A stretch of 54,679 bases of DNA from positions 1 to 54,679 of the forward strand of contig JAZNQD010000032.1 of NCBI GenBank assembly GCA_045589955.1, read 5' to 3'. The translations under genes and the position numbers were made by a program. The notes beneath the pieces are model-generated. The model saw nothing but the letters and a program-made list of their open reading frames with translations, did no database searches and was not told the origin of the DNA. Below, one piece after another: positions 41,332 through 49,450 of the stretch. Each line of letters starts with the position of its first letter. Within the stretch, counting starts at the first letter, position 1. Source of the DNA: CAJGCS01 sp045589955 (GTDB lineage Bacteria > Bacillota_I > Bacilli_A > ML615J-28 > CAG-313).

Positions 41332-41688
41332 CTATATTTCTAATTCTCCATCATAATAGCCATCGATTATTGCATTTATTTTGCATAAATCTTTTTCACT
41401 GATGTAATTATTGTTTACATTATTCAATATATATTGTATTTGTCGCATCCTCGCAGACATAATTAAATGTCCTAACTCATTTGAATATCTTGTTTCTTCA
41501 AACGAACACTCGAAACGAATAGGTGTTGGTAAATCTCTGAACACATCAATACCTAGGGCTTGTGTACCATTGAATATACCACATACATACCCAACATCAC
41601 GGTGCATATACTCTGCGATTCTACGGATAGGTATGTTTTGTGCTTTCAACCATTCTCTAATTGTTGGTTTTTTTGTCATTTCCATCAT
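41332..41688 (-). CDS. Putative HTH protein
   Basis: 118 residues from ATG 41688 (GGAGG 8-10 nt upstream). TIREWLKAQNIPIRRIAEYMHRDVGYVCGIFNG has a Cro/C1-like helix-turn-helix arrangement; the rest is helical. Possible transcription regulator. Confidence 0.5.
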   Translation of the reverse strand: MMEMTKKPTIREWLKAQNIPIRRIAEYMHRDVGYVCGIFNGTQALGIDVFRDLPTPIRFECSFEETRYSNELGHLIMSARMRQIQYILNNVNNNYISEKDLCKINAIIDGYYDGELEI

Positions 41689-41857
41689 TATAAAACTCCT
41701 CCAAATCATTTAAATCATCATTAATGTCTTGTACTTTACTATTTATTTTCTTAACTTCTCTACGTAGTCTATAAAACTCATAGAATAATGCAATAATTAC
41801 GCAAATATCAACGATACCCATTAATATAAGTTCAATAATCGCTCTATCACACTTCAT
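41657..41857 (-). CDS. Membrane protein with cytoplasmic coiled coil
   Basis: 66 residues from ATG 41857 (AGGTG SD). Membrane helix about 7-27, then a Lys/Asp/Asn coiled coil. Unassigned. Confidence 0.58.
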   Translation of the reverse strand: MKCDRAIIELILMGIVDICVIIALFYEFYRLRREVKKINSKVQDINDDLNDLEEFYNDGNDKKTNN

Positions 41858-42245
41858 TTGAATCACCTAAATTTGCTTTAAACATATCGTCTAATTGCAA
41901 GTACCCTTTCTCTTTCAACAAAGCACTTGAACGCACCCAAGTAGTCCAATAAATACCACCGACATCTGATTTGACATAAATATAAATGTTATTATTAGTT
42001 GTTTTGATGAAATGTTCTATCTCATCAGTCTTCTTTTTAAGTCCGCTAGAGTGGTAATATAATTTGTCACCCGTAATATGTTTACACTCAACAAATAACA
42101 CACCACCACTCCTTGCGAAGATAAAATCGAATACCGTACCAACATTCATTGTAGGCATTTTATAACCAAAATAACCTCGTTTAACGTAATAATCTAACAC
42201 TTCGTCTTCCCATTTCTTACCAACTAAATATTGTGTCTTACTCAT
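41847..42245 (-). CDS. Holliday-junction resolvase-like PD-(D/E)XK nuclease
   Basis: 132 residues. YLVGKKWEDEVLDYYVKRGYF (conserved Glu helix), then GTVFDFIFARSGGVLFVECKH (D ... E-x-K), the active site of RecU/Hjc-like and VRR-type nucleases. Position near helicase and prim-pol suits resolution of replication or recombination intermediates. Confidence 0.72.
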   Translation of the reverse strand: MSKTQYLVGKKWEDEVLDYYVKRGYFGYKMPTMNVGTVFDFIFARSGGVLFVECKHITGDKLYYHSSGLKKKTDEIEHFIKTTNNNIYIYVKSDVGGIYWTTWVRSSALLKEKGYLQLDDMFKANLGDSNEV

Positions 42246-42276
42246 AATAATTCACCTCTTTTATAGTAATCTATGA

Positions 42277-42362
42277 TATAATATTAATGTGTTAGGATAT
42301 TTGACGTTCTAACTACACGCTTTTTATTCCTGTACCCTATGTTTTCGCGAACATAGGGTATT
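42277..42362 (+). ncRNA. Candidate rightward small RNA
   Basis: Between two leftward genes, an extended -10 TATGATATAAT (TATAAT at 42277-42282, poor -35) is followed by GTTAG/CTAAC near the expected start. Then an 11-bp hairpin TACCCTATGTT / AACATAGGGTA (42333-42360, loop TTCGCG) is followed by TTTTAAAT in the rightward direction only. Predicts a transcript of roughly 75 nt against the local gene direction. Confidence 0.4.
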
Positions 42363-42364
42363 TT
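42333..42364 (+). terminator. Strong hairpin, rightward terminator
   Basis: 11-bp perfect stem with loop TTCGCG, then TTTT. The leftward side has no U run, so it is oriented rightward although both flanking genes run leftward. Confidence 0.65.
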
Positions 42365-42797
42365 AAATGGAATCTAATATTTGTCTGTCCATCTCATTGA
42401 TGAATTTTTTGTATGTTTTATATACTAATTTTACAGTTCCTGAGTCTAATTGACCTAAAACATTGTAAATATTGTCACATTTATGTAATAAATGTATCTT
42501 TGAACAACAAATTAAACTTGGTGTGTTCAAAAATTGATTACGATTCATAGGAATTCTTACAACATAATTTGATAATAGTGTTGTTTGAGTTGATAATTTC
42601 ATTGCTACTACATTTTTTGATTCAAATAAATCACTATCTAATTGTTCATCGTATAATACTAAAAATATACCCGCTTTTCTATTTCCTTTAAAATCGTTGT
42701 AACCTGCAAGTACTATTGAACCTGCTTGTAATGGTTTGTTCCAGTCATAGTTTTTTGTATGTGCTACTGGTGCCACATTTTCTTCATAATTATTCAT
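42363..42797 (-). CDS. MazF/PemK-like protein
   Basis: 144 residues. GSIVLAGYNDFKGNRKAGIFLVLYDE and the end PSLICCSKIHLLHKCDNIYNVLGQLDSGT resemble the PemK/MazF fold (ribonuclease toxin). No partner antitoxin is evident; the upstream 42790 gene overlaps it by 8 nt and could be one. Phage copies may cut host RNA or be inactive. Confidence 0.5.
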   Translation of the reverse strand: MNNYEENVAPVAHTKNYDWNKPLQAGSIVLAGYNDFKGNRKAGIFLVLYDEQLDSDLFESKNVVAMKLSTQTTLLSNYVVRIPMNRNQFLNTPSLICCSKIHLLHKCDNIYNVLGQLDSGTVKLVYKTYKKFINEMDRQILDSI

Positions 42798-43047
42798 AAT
42801 AACCTCTTTCTTTTAATTTTGCTTTTAACAATGCATCGGCTTGTAGACCTTTATTAGGTGTAAAACCTAATGCACATCCATATTTTTTAATTTGATAATT
42901 TGTAATCCTAACGAAAACTTTGCCAGGATTTTGCAATTTGATACCTTTATCTTCAAGTTTTTTGCGAAATTCGTGTGAACGACCTATCTCGGTATCTTTA
43001 AACATTTGAAAAATCATTTCTTCAGTATAACTTTCTCTATCATTCAT
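42790..43047 (-). CDS. Unknown small protein
   Basis: 85 residues. Coupled to prim-pol (8-nt overlap) and to the MazF-like gene. VRITNYQIKKYGCALGFTPNKGLQADALL. Unassigned. Confidence 0.58.
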   Translation of the reverse strand: MNDRESYTEEMIFQMFKDTEIGRSHEFRKKLEDKGIKLQNPGKVFVRITNYQIKKYGCALGFTPNKGLQADALLKAKLKERGYYE

Positions 43048-43867
43048 CTAAATCATCTCCCGTATTTAATCTAACAACCAAAATCTCCGAACGTGGTCGT
43101 TCAAATATCTTACGTACCTTATAGTCAATAACACTATCAGGTAACTTAGGCTCAAACGACGTTGAATTATAATAGTGTGCTAAAAGACTGATTTCTTCTT
43201 GTCCTAACTTAGTATTGTTATATAAGTAATTGATGTATGAAAAAATTTCATCATCACGACTACCTTTTTGCACCTTATCTTTAATACTGAATTCCTTTAC
43301 ACCACCTTTCTTCACAACATTACCACTTGCATTTGCATTTTCTAAGATAAAGTCACGTAGTTTTTGCGGCATTTCTGTAATTTTATCAGGTGTTTTTGTC
43401 ATTGTGTACGATACACCATTAATAACACTAGGTGCTATTAGGATGTAACCACTTGTTCTTATATCAATACCTGGGTATTTGTCACCAAATGAATTAGATG
43501 TATTACGAACCTTTTTAAGTTCTTCATCCGTTTTAAAAACTAAATGTATACCACCACTCGGTGTGATTTGTTCCATTGTATCAACATCTTCAACACCACA
43601 GTCGTTGCATAACTGTTTAAATGAACTCAAACCATCAACATCCCCGTGCATATCTATATCAATGATAAATAAATCATTAACTGTTGCCGGTAATGCGAAG
43701 TTTATATTATTACCACCATATTCTAACCAATAAAGTAATTGTTCTCGCTCACAAGAGGAGTCGAATTGCCATCTATCTATCAGAGGTGTCTTAGCATTTG
43801 CTGTGATTGGAAATATCTTCAAACCACGTGATAAAAAATGCTGTACTAAAAAACTATATTTGCTCAT
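43040..43867 (-). CDS. Prim-pol (bifunctional primase/polymerase)
   Basis: 275 residues from ATG 43867 (AAGGA 8 nt upstream). GLKIFPITANAKTPLIDRWQ, FIIDIDMHGDVDGL (metal Asp residues) and TPSGGIHLVFKT (His) are the AEP prim-pol signature. It likely makes primers for the split polymerase together with the VirE-type helicase at 44266. Confidence 0.82.
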   Translation of the reverse strand: MSKYSFLVQHFLSRGLKIFPITANAKTPLIDRWQFDSSCEREQLLYWLEYGGNNINFALPATVNDLFIIDIDMHGDVDGLSSFKQLCNDCGVEDVDTMEQITPSGGIHLVFKTDEELKKVRNTSNSFGDKYPGIDIRTSGYILIAPSVINGVSYTMTKTPDKITEMPQKLRDFILENANASGNVVKKGGVKEFSIKDKVQKGSRDDEIFSYINYLYNNTKLGQEEISLLAHYYNSTSFEPKLPDSVIDYKVRKIFERPRSEILVVRLNTGDDLDE

Positions 43868-43962
43868 AGCCGTCATCCTTCCTTTATCTACTATAAGTTT
43901 ACCATATATGTGAGAAAAACTCAACAAAAACATAATAAAAAATCGTGTGTATACACAAACTT
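43868..43962 (-). promoter_or_regulatory. Leader of the prim-pol operon
   Basis: AT-rich gap of about 95 nt. A weak leftward promoter is possible (TTGAGT, 17-bp spacer, TAAACT). No gene seen. Confidence 0.35.
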
Positions 43963-43989
43963 TACAAAAAAGAGAGTACCTTAAGGTAC
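43963..43989 (-). terminator. Terminator of small RNA 2
   Basis: Leftward palindrome GTACCTTAAGGTAC followed by TCTCTTTTTTG. The stem resembles the left hairpin of trident module 6. Confidence 0.75.
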
Positions 43990-44081
43990 CCGTCCCGTCT
44001 TATTCGATAAGGATTTTAATATTACCGAAAACACAAAAGAAATCAATCGTCGTTAATGAAATAGCGAAACTTTCATTAACC
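43963..44081 (-). ncRNA. Candidate small RNA 2 (about 119 nt)
   Basis: Its own promoter (44088-44116), a 9-bp hairpin TTAATGAAA/TTTCATTAA (about 44053-44079) at the 5' end, a linker, then the terminator GTACC-TTAA-GGTAC with CTCTTTTTTG (43976-43989 and leftward). No ORF with an SD inside. Confidence 0.6.
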
Positions 44082-44087
44082 ATCTTA

Positions 44088-44116
44088 AATATATCACAAA
44101 TCGAATATTAAGTCAA
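44088..44116 (-). promoter_or_regulatory. Promoter of small RNA 2
   Basis: TTGACT (44116-44111), 17-bp spacer, TATATT (44093-44088), preceded by TGTGA (extended -10). Confidence 0.8.
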
Positions 44117-44117
44117 A

Positions 44118-44150
44118 CGAAAAAAGAGATGGTTTGGAGTACATCTCTTT
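44118..44150 (-). terminator. Terminator of small RNA 1
   Basis: 9-bp stem (44123-44131 with 44142-44150), 10-nt loop, U run leftward. Confidence 0.8.
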
Positions 44151-44215
44151 CTTCAAAGTTATTATTTCCCAAAATTATTCAAACGGGGGAGATTGATAAC
44201 AATTGCGTCAATCTC
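44118..44215 (-). ncRNA. Candidate small RNA 1 (about 98 nt)
   Basis: Promoter at 44222-44250. The transcript starts near 44215 with hairpin GAGATTGA/TCAATCTC (about 44189-44216), a CCCCC stretch and a linker, and ends in AAAGAGATG/CATCTCTTT followed by TTTTCG. No SD or ORF. Lies directly upstream of small RNA 2 in a tandem arrangement. Confidence 0.65.
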
Positions 44216-44221
44216 GCTAAT

Positions 44222-44250
44222 AATATAATGCTTTTTTGGGAATTTGTCAA
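44222..44250 (-). promoter_or_regulatory. Promoter of small RNA 1
   Basis: TTGACA (44250-44245), 17-bp spacer, TATATT (44227-44222). Immediately follows the terminator of the VirE-type gene. Confidence 0.8.
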
Positions 44251-44251
44251 C

Positions 44252-44274
44252 AAAAAAGTGCATATTTACTGCAC
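44252..44274 (-). terminator. Terminator of VirE-type helicase gene
   Basis: Leftward GTGCA-gtaaata-TGCAC followed by TTTTTTG; overlaps the stop codon region. Confidence 0.75.
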
Positions 44275-45972
44275 TTTCTTCCAATATCTTTGTCTTCCGT
44301 AGTCTTTAAAGTACTTTCTTTCACTAATATATTGCATATTTGAGTGTTGATTTACAATAGCCGCTATCTTACGACCTTCGTTATTCGTAAACTTAGAGCG
44401 AATACCATTATAACATTTAAGATATATCTCTAAGCCACTAACCTCAGCACCTACTGGTAAATTTGCAAGATATTCACGAATGACACCCTCAATAGGGTCA
44501 TCATCCGTATAATGACTACGAACTCTTTCAAGTAACTCATTAAATTTCGCAGGTATTGTATAATATGCTTTCCCTTTTTTATACATATATAAAGCCTCTC
44601 GCCAACATTGTAAAATATATGGCTTAATCTCGCTTTCCATACGATTATAAAAGTCTTCCGCATCTATAAATACTTCAACTGGTAGGTAACGACGATTACC
44701 TGTCGCATCATTTAAGAACATCGAGTCGTTTGTCGTACCAATAAAGATACACGAACGAGGAATTGTCTCAGTCAAACGTGCATAAGGTGGTCGATACTTA
44801 TCAGATTGACGTGTCGTAAAAGCCTTAATCGCCTGAACATCCTTAACACGAGTAAGTGCAAGTAGCTCCGCCACTTCACATACCCAAGCACCTGTAATAC
44901 ATTCAATCGCCTCTTGCCCATCCATTGTCGTAACTTCCGCATAAGCACGTTCATTCAAAGCCAACAAGTGAGCAAGTGTTGTCTTACAAGTCCCCTGACG
45001 ACCTTTCAAAATAACCATATAATCGAATTTACAACCTGGGTTATACAAACGATTAATACCACCAAAGAACAACATACGAGCCACTTGAATATGATAAGAT
45101 TGCATATCACTTGTAATATCATCACGAACTTTACAAATATTATAAAAGAACTTATCAATACGAGGGACACCATCCCATTCTTCTTCTTCAATTAACTCCT
45201 TAATCGGGTTATACGAATTAACATTCACCGTACGAGCCACCGCATTTGCGATACGAGCATCCTCGTGTATATGAAACACTCTATCAAAATACGATACTAA
45301 GTCCAACAAATGAACATTCGTAAACACCTCGCCATCCCATTCTAAACTATGTGACAATTCATTAAACTTAAGATGTTTCTGAATCCACGGGTCGTGCTGA
45401 ATTATCAAATCATAATTAACAACATTCCTCGAGTCCAAATTCCCATTCTTATCGAAAGTAAAATATGTCGCGACCTTATCATACAACTCATCGCCCCATA
45501 CTTCACGAATCGACTTATGAACTTCTTCCATTTCAAGACGTCGTTTCTTCTCCGCTTCTTCCTTCTGTGCATTATAACGAGTATTCAACGTATCCGCCTT
45601 CAACCCCTTCGCCCATTCAAGTGACAAAGCCTGATTATCAAGAATACTATTACGTTTATCAACCCCACTAAGTAATTCATCCAAATAATCACGAACGAAA
45701 CTTTCCACGAGGTCATCATACCCACGTGCCAAATCACATAAGTAATTACAAACATTAACCAAACGACTATAATTACCCTCGCTATCAACTTTATTAAAAA
45801 TAATACGTAAATAATCTTCGTCTAACAAATTATCACGACTGATTTCACCAGTGACATCACAATCACTAACATCCCCACTATTGTCTTCATAAATAACTTG
45901 ACTATCATCAACAAAGTCAAAGATGTCAAGTTGACCCCCATTATCTTCTAAGACATTATTTATATCGGACAC
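44266..45972 (-). CDS. VirE-family SF3-type helicase / replication ATPase
   Basis: 568 residues from GTG 45972 (GGAGG 8 nt upstream). Walker A GRQGTCKTT, ITGAWVCEVAEL (Walker B-like), GTTNDSMFLNDATGNRRYLPVEV (sensor and Arg finger) define the virulence-associated E/phage replicative helicase family. Residues 1-100 are acidic (DIFDFVDDSQVIYEDN). Likely the replicative helicase paired with prim-pol. Codon use is G/CG-rich (TCG, ACG), like terS/terL and unlike its neighbours. Confidence 0.85.
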   Translation of the reverse strand: MSDINNVLEDNGGQLDIFDFVDDSQVIYEDNSGDVSDCDVTGEISRDNLLDEDYLRIIFNKVDSEGNYSRLVNVCNYLCDLARGYDDLVESFVRDYLDELLSGVDKRNSILDNQALSLEWAKGLKADTLNTRYNAQKEEAEKKRRLEMEEVHKSIREVWGDELYDKVATYFTFDKNGNLDSRNVVNYDLIIQHDPWIQKHLKFNELSHSLEWDGEVFTNVHLLDLVSYFDRVFHIHEDARIANAVARTVNVNSYNPIKELIEEEEWDGVPRIDKFFYNICKVRDDITSDMQSYHIQVARMLFFGGINRLYNPGCKFDYMVILKGRQGTCKTTLAHLLALNERAYAEVTTMDGQEAIECITGAWVCEVAELLALTRVKDVQAIKAFTTRQSDKYRPPYARLTETIPRSCIFIGTTNDSMFLNDATGNRRYLPVEVFIDAEDFYNRMESEIKPYILQCWREALYMYKKGKAYYTIPAKFNELLERVRSHYTDDDPIEGVIREYLANLPVGAEVSGLEIYLKCYNGIRSKFTNNEGRKIAAIVNQHSNMQYISERKYFKDYGRQRYWKKVQ

Positions 45973-46232
45973 AACACACACCTCCAAACGTGCCAATAAA
46001 TAACTCAACAACCCAAACCCTTATTCTTTCAATTCTTCTTACTTCTTCTTCAATTTCTTACATTTTTCTTTTCATTTCTTCTTCAATTTTTTCTTCTTCT
46101 TACATTTTTCTCTTACTTCTTCAACAATTTTTTCACATTTCATACATTTTTATACAACCAATAATGATGTTATAACCTATATACTCACATACGTTCGTAT
46201 ATAATCATATATAAGCCCATCACATTAAGACC
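45973..46232. promoter_or_regulatory. Polypyrimidine/polypurine tract in VirE leader
   Basis: From about 46020 to 46140 the plus strand is almost pure pyrimidine with short repeats (TTCTTCTTCAATTT, CTTACATTTTTCT twice). The leftward transcript is therefore GAAGAA-rich. Beside it is ATACGTTCGTAT and TATATA-rich DNA (46180-46215). Could be a DNA-unwinding or triplex-prone element, or a translation-control leader. A 23-codon purine-rich ORF exists but is not convincing. Confidence 0.5.
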
Positions 46233-46261
46233 ATTATAAAATAAAACTTGCGAATAATCAA
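46233..46261 (-). promoter_or_regulatory. Leftward promoter for VirE gene
   Basis: TTGATT (46261-46256), 17-bp spacer, TATAAT (46238-46233). Gives a leader of about 250 nt containing the purine-rich tract. Confidence 0.65.
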
Positions 46262-46263
46262 TA

Positions 46264-46533
46264 TTATTTCTCACAAATTACACGAACTTGCTTACCATCT
46301 TTATAAACACGACGTGATGTATAACCCGTAAGAGCATAAAACTGATTCTTAAACTCATCAAATGTAAGCATCTTCGTACGTCTATGCTTATCTTCATATT
46401 CTTTTTTATATTTCTCATAAACCTCTTTAAGTGGGTGATTAAGATACCTTCTTGTGTACAACACAGATGTACCTCTATCACGACCTAAAATGAAGTCTTG
46501 AACATATATAATTTCACCATCAAATTTACGCAT
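46264..46533 (-). CDS. Unknown basic protein next to the iteron region
   Basis: 89 residues from ATG 46533 (AAGGAGG 7 nt upstream). Very basic (RRYLNHPLKEVYEKYKKEYEDKHRRTKML; TSRRVYKDGKQVRV). Its place between the iteron-like region and the helicase suggests an origin-binding or replication accessory role; family not recognised. Confidence 0.6.
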   Translation of the reverse strand: MRKFDGEIIYVQDFILGRDRGTSVLYTRRYLNHPLKEVYEKYKKEYEDKHRRTKMLTFDEFKNQFYALTGYTSRRVYKDGKQVRVICEK

Positions 46534-46539
46534 ATTTTT

Positions 46540-47020
46540 ACCTCCTTTTTTAGTGCCTGAAAAAGCAATGGGACAGGACAGAAAAAAAATTTCTATACTC
46601 TTTATAAAATCGTACCTCCGTCTTGCAAACATTTGTATGTTCGATTCAAGACGGTGGGTAAGCCTAGAATATTTATTTTATTTTATTTTTCTGTCCCACT
46701 GTCCCATAGATTCGATTAAACCCCTATAATATGGGAGTAAAATGATGACCGTCTTGCGGGACAGAGATGGGACAAAGATATGGACAGAATATGGACAGAG
46801 GTGTGTAGAGGGGTAGAAAGTTATAGAAAGGTTATGGGGAAGTTATAGAAATATGTGAACTTTACTCAACGAACACCACCGTCTTAAACCAACAAGACGG
46901 TCCCCCCTACCACCGTCTTGTACTTCTATAATACTTATAGATAACTACCATAAAATCACGGGACAGTGAACCCCATTTGGGACAGAAAAACGGTATATCT
47001 GTCCCCCCACTTTTCTATAT
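46540..47020. other. Iteron-rich region, candidate replication origin
   Basis: No gene. About ten copies of GGGACAG or close variants in both orientations (46570, 46692, 46700, 46758, 46769, 46781, 46792, 46960, 46979, 46999); six copies of CCGTCTT(G)/AAGACGG (46618, 46646, 46749, 46879, 46893, 46913), three pairs of which form inverted repeats; and AAGTTATAGAAA-type AT-rich repeats (46818-46852, 46922-46945). Adjacent to the helicase gene. Confidence 0.6.
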
Positions 47021-47044
47021 CAAACCTCTATAACTTTTCTATAA

Positions 47045-47191
47045 TTATTTTCGGTCGGAAAAACCACCAAAAATACCTACTAAAATTGCCACAATTTTTA
47101 GTAAAAAATTATCCTCTAATTTGTGTTCTTTTTTACTCTCTAAAACGAGTGTTAAGACAAAGACAATGATAAATAGTATGTTGTATCCCAT
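47045..47191 (-). CDS. Small two-span membrane protein
   Basis: 48 residues, ATG 47191 after GGAGG. Hydrophobic helices at 3-17 and 30-43 around a Lys/Glu loop (ESKKEHKLEDN). First gene after the promoter at 47212-47240; reads toward the iteron region. Unassigned. Confidence 0.65.
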   Translation of the reverse strand: MGYNILFIIVFVLTLVLESKKEHKLEDNFLLKIVAILVGIFGGFSDRK

Positions 47192-47211
47192 ATGAACCTC
47201 CTTCTATAACT

Positions 47212-47240
47212 ATTATATCAAAGTTATATCAATTAGTCAA
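47212..47240 (-). promoter_or_regulatory. Leftward promoter with extended -10
   Basis: TTGACT (47240-47235), 17-bp spacer, TATAAT (47217-47212), CTTTGA before the -10. Nearly the same -10 context as the array promoter at 32708. Confidence 0.85.
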
Positions 47241-47547
47241 ACTCTAGGTAATCTTCTTCCTCATCCTTGTGAAGTGCTTTCACCTTCATCGAATCAAGAA
47301 GGTTAATGACATCACCTATTTGGTATAGGTCGACTTCATCACGAAGTCTGTTGATTTTTAAATCACCGTAAGCATCAACCACATCATTCTCATCGAGTGT
47401 TTCAACGAATTTGGTGATTGCCTCCAACTGTTCAATCATACTTTCAAGAATTTCATCCGCCATCTTCTCATCTTTGATGCAGGAATCGTTCTGATAAATA
47501 TCCATACTTAATTTGGATAATGTTTCAACTTGCAAAATATTTTTCAT
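47233..47547 (-). CDS. Unknown acidic early protein
   Basis: 104 residues from ATG 47547 (AAGGAG 9 nt upstream). Acidic helices and acidic end (HKDEEEDYLEFD). Unassigned. Confidence 0.58.
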   Translation of the reverse strand: MKNILQVETLSKLSMDIYQNDSCIKDEKMADEILESMIEQLEAITKFVETLDENDVVDAYGDLKINRLRDEVDLYQIGDVINLLDSMKVKALHKDEEEDYLEFD

Positions 47548-47548
47548 C

Positions 47549-47797
47549 TTATATCTCTCCTTCATCTAATGGTGAAACTATTTCAGGTTCACGTGTGTAT
47601 CCAAACCCACCCATCGGATTTTCATAAAGTGTGATAACCCTAGATGGGGATTCGAAGGATAGAAGGTATAGCATCTCAGCGTATTCCTTTATATCCTGTG
47701 CAATCACTTCTAAACCTCTATCTTTATCATCAAGAGCGAAGCCAATCTCTTGTCGGAAGCTAAAAATAGCATCCTGTACTGTCATTTTTTGTTCCAT
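47549..47797 (-). CDS. Unknown small early protein
   Basis: 82 residues; GGAGG SD. Helical first half, then VITLYENPMGGFGYTREPE. Unassigned. Confidence 0.58.
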   Translation of the reverse strand: MEQKMTVQDAIFSFRQEIGFALDDKDRGLEVIAQDIKEYAEMLYLLSFESPSRVITLYENPMGGFGYTREPEIVSPLDEGEI

Positions 47798-47798
47798 A

Positions 47799-48098
47799 TT
47801 ATATATCCTCCATTATAATTCTAGCATCATAACCTTGTCTTACATAATCTTTTAATTTCCAATTACTTATGAATCTTAGTGGACAAGAACGGTTGTAAAT
47901 GTCTTGCAATTCATCAATATTATAGAATATTATGTCATCTCCTAATATTTCTTTTGCAGATTCTATGTCTTCTTGGTCTTGAATCAGATAGATTTTGTGG
48001 CAATTGTCCCACACAAATAGTGTTAAATCATCGGTTATAACACTTTCTTTTGTTATTTCTTTTGTTTCATAGTCTAATTCTTGAATTTTTATTGTCAT
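47799..48098 (-). CDS. Unknown early protein
   Basis: 99 residues from ATG 48098 (GAAAGGAAAG SD). Beta-rich first half (LTLFVWDNCHKIYLI), end NWKLKDYVRQGYDARIIMEDI. Unassigned. Confidence 0.58.
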   Translation of the reverse strand: MTIKIQELDYETKEITKESVITDDLTLFVWDNCHKIYLIQDQEDIESAKEILGDDIIFYNIDELQDIYNRSCPLRFISNWKLKDYVRQGYDARIIMEDI

Positions 48099-48141
48099 AT
48101 TATTTCTTTCCTTCCTATTGTATTTCAAGAAAAATGCAATT

Positions 48142-48618
48142 TTACCACGAACTCGTGTATAAAATTGCATCTTCTGTGAAATCTGTTTCATCTAAGATGG
48201 TATTTATTTGTTCAATTGTGTTCTCAATATCCCTTAAATACCACTCATCATAGTCTGTGCTTCCAAAGAAGAAGCCTGATGTGGTAGGTAAAATGTCGGA
48301 TACTACGTCTTTATTAAGGATTTTACGCCCCATCATTGTAGTTTCCTTCCATTCACCATCAATTTTTTGCAAACCACCATTCATTTCTTGTAGTTCGCAT
48401 TCTGCATACTTCAGTACATCACAGCAATCAGCCAGTAACTCCTGAAGTTTTTGTCTGGATACCTCATAGTATCCACAATCATCGTTTCCATCCTGGATAT
48501 TTTCGACGAACCAGTTGTGAATCTGATTCGCCTTTCTCCAGTATGCTACCTCATCGAATGAATCATCATCAGTGTAGGTATCTCTTTTTCTTTTGATTAA
48601 ATACATATCTAATCCCAT
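48142..48618 (-). CDS. Conserved phage protein of the MGLDMYL type
   Basis: 158 residues starting MGLDMYLIKRKRD and containing VAYWRKANQIHNWFVEN and STDYDEWYLRDI, the hallmarks of a widespread phage/bacterial family of unknown function. Likely an early host-interaction protein. Confidence 0.65.
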   Translation of the reverse strand: MGLDMYLIKRKRDTYTDDDSFDEVAYWRKANQIHNWFVENIQDGNDDCGYYEVSRQKLQELLADCCDVLKYAECELQEMNGGLQKIDGEWKETTMMGRKILNKDVVSDILPTTSGFFFGSTDYDEWYLRDIENTIEQINTILDETDFTEDAILYTSSW

Positions 48619-48621
48619 AAA

Positions 48622-48738
48622 TTAATTTTCCTCCTCAATCTTATTTTCAATCAATATTTCAATATCATTTATTAATATTTGTAATTGCTCTACCGATAAT
48701 TCGGCACAAAGGTCTAGTATACAATCAAATTCGTTCAT
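48622..48738 (-). CDS. Small acidic peptide
   Basis: 38 residues, ATG 48738, GGAGTGG SD. NEFDCILDLCAELSVEQLQILINDIEILIENK: a single acidic helix pair. Unassigned. Confidence 0.55.
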   Translation of the reverse strand: MNEFDCILDLCAELSVEQLQILINDIEILIENKIEEEN

Positions 48739-48739
48739 A

Positions 48740-49174
48740 CTAATTCCACTCCTTTTCTTCTAATTTTCTATCCATATATTCATCGTATGGGTCTGGTTCA
48801 TAAACATATTCAGGTTGATTTGCGTAGTACGCATCCACATATACACGTGCTTCACGTAAGTTGTCAAAGTAGTATATACATTCTCCTGAATCACCATCAT
48901 ACACCTCGAATCCATCTTCTAATGCAACAGTGCCGATGGTAGTTTCAAAGACTGTGAATCTTAATTCACCATCATCAAATGTAATATATTTGTAATCTTC
49001 GTCTAAAAAATCGTGTTCAATTACATTTTGTGTGATGTTTTGAGTAATTGTTTCAAAAGCATCTTTAATTGTTTTGAAATTTTCTGGGTTTTGTTCTATA
49101 AAAAATGCAAGACCTCTGTATCTTTTCATAGCATTTTCTATATAAAATATATTGTTTTCAGTAAATATTGTCAT
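48740..49174 (-). CDS. Unknown acidic early protein
   Basis: 144 residues, about one fifth Asp/Glu. ITFDDGELRFTVFETTIGTV then acidic Tyr-rich C-terminus (YVYEPDPYDEYMD). Acidity could suit DNA mimicry, but no specific evidence. Confidence 0.58.
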   Translation of the reverse strand: MTIFTENNIFYIENAMKRYRGLAFFIEQNPENFKTIKDAFETITQNITQNVIEHDFLDEDYKYITFDDGELRFTVFETTIGTVALEDGFEVYDGDSGECIYYFDNLREARVYVDAYYANQPEYVYEPDPYDEYMDRKLEEKEWN

Positions 49175-49187
49175 AATAATTTTCTCC

Positions 49188-49436
49188 TTATCCTAATATT
49201 ATTGTGTTATCCTTGTCGGATACGTTATCACTTATCCAGTAAAAATCTAGTTTGAAGGTTTCTTCACCATCACCGAAGGGTTGTTCATATTCCTTCACGG
49301 TTTGGAAGGAATACCATAGATAATGATAGCCATTCCCTTCATCATCATCACTAATCATTATCTTATAGTCACCACGACCTTTTCTTATTTGGTCTTGACA
49401 TAATGCACATAATTGTTTGACAGTTAATACTTTCAT
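49188..49436 (-). CDS. Unknown small early protein
   Basis: 82 residues; VKQLCALCQDQIRKGRGDYKIMISDDDEGNGYHYLWYSF is a recurrent phage pattern without known role. Acidic. Confidence 0.6.
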   Translation of the reverse strand: MKVLTVKQLCALCQDQIRKGRGDYKIMISDDDEGNGYHYLWYSFQTVKEYEQPFGDGEETFKLDFYWISDNVSDKDNTIILG

Positions 49437-49450
49437 ATAATCACCCCTTT

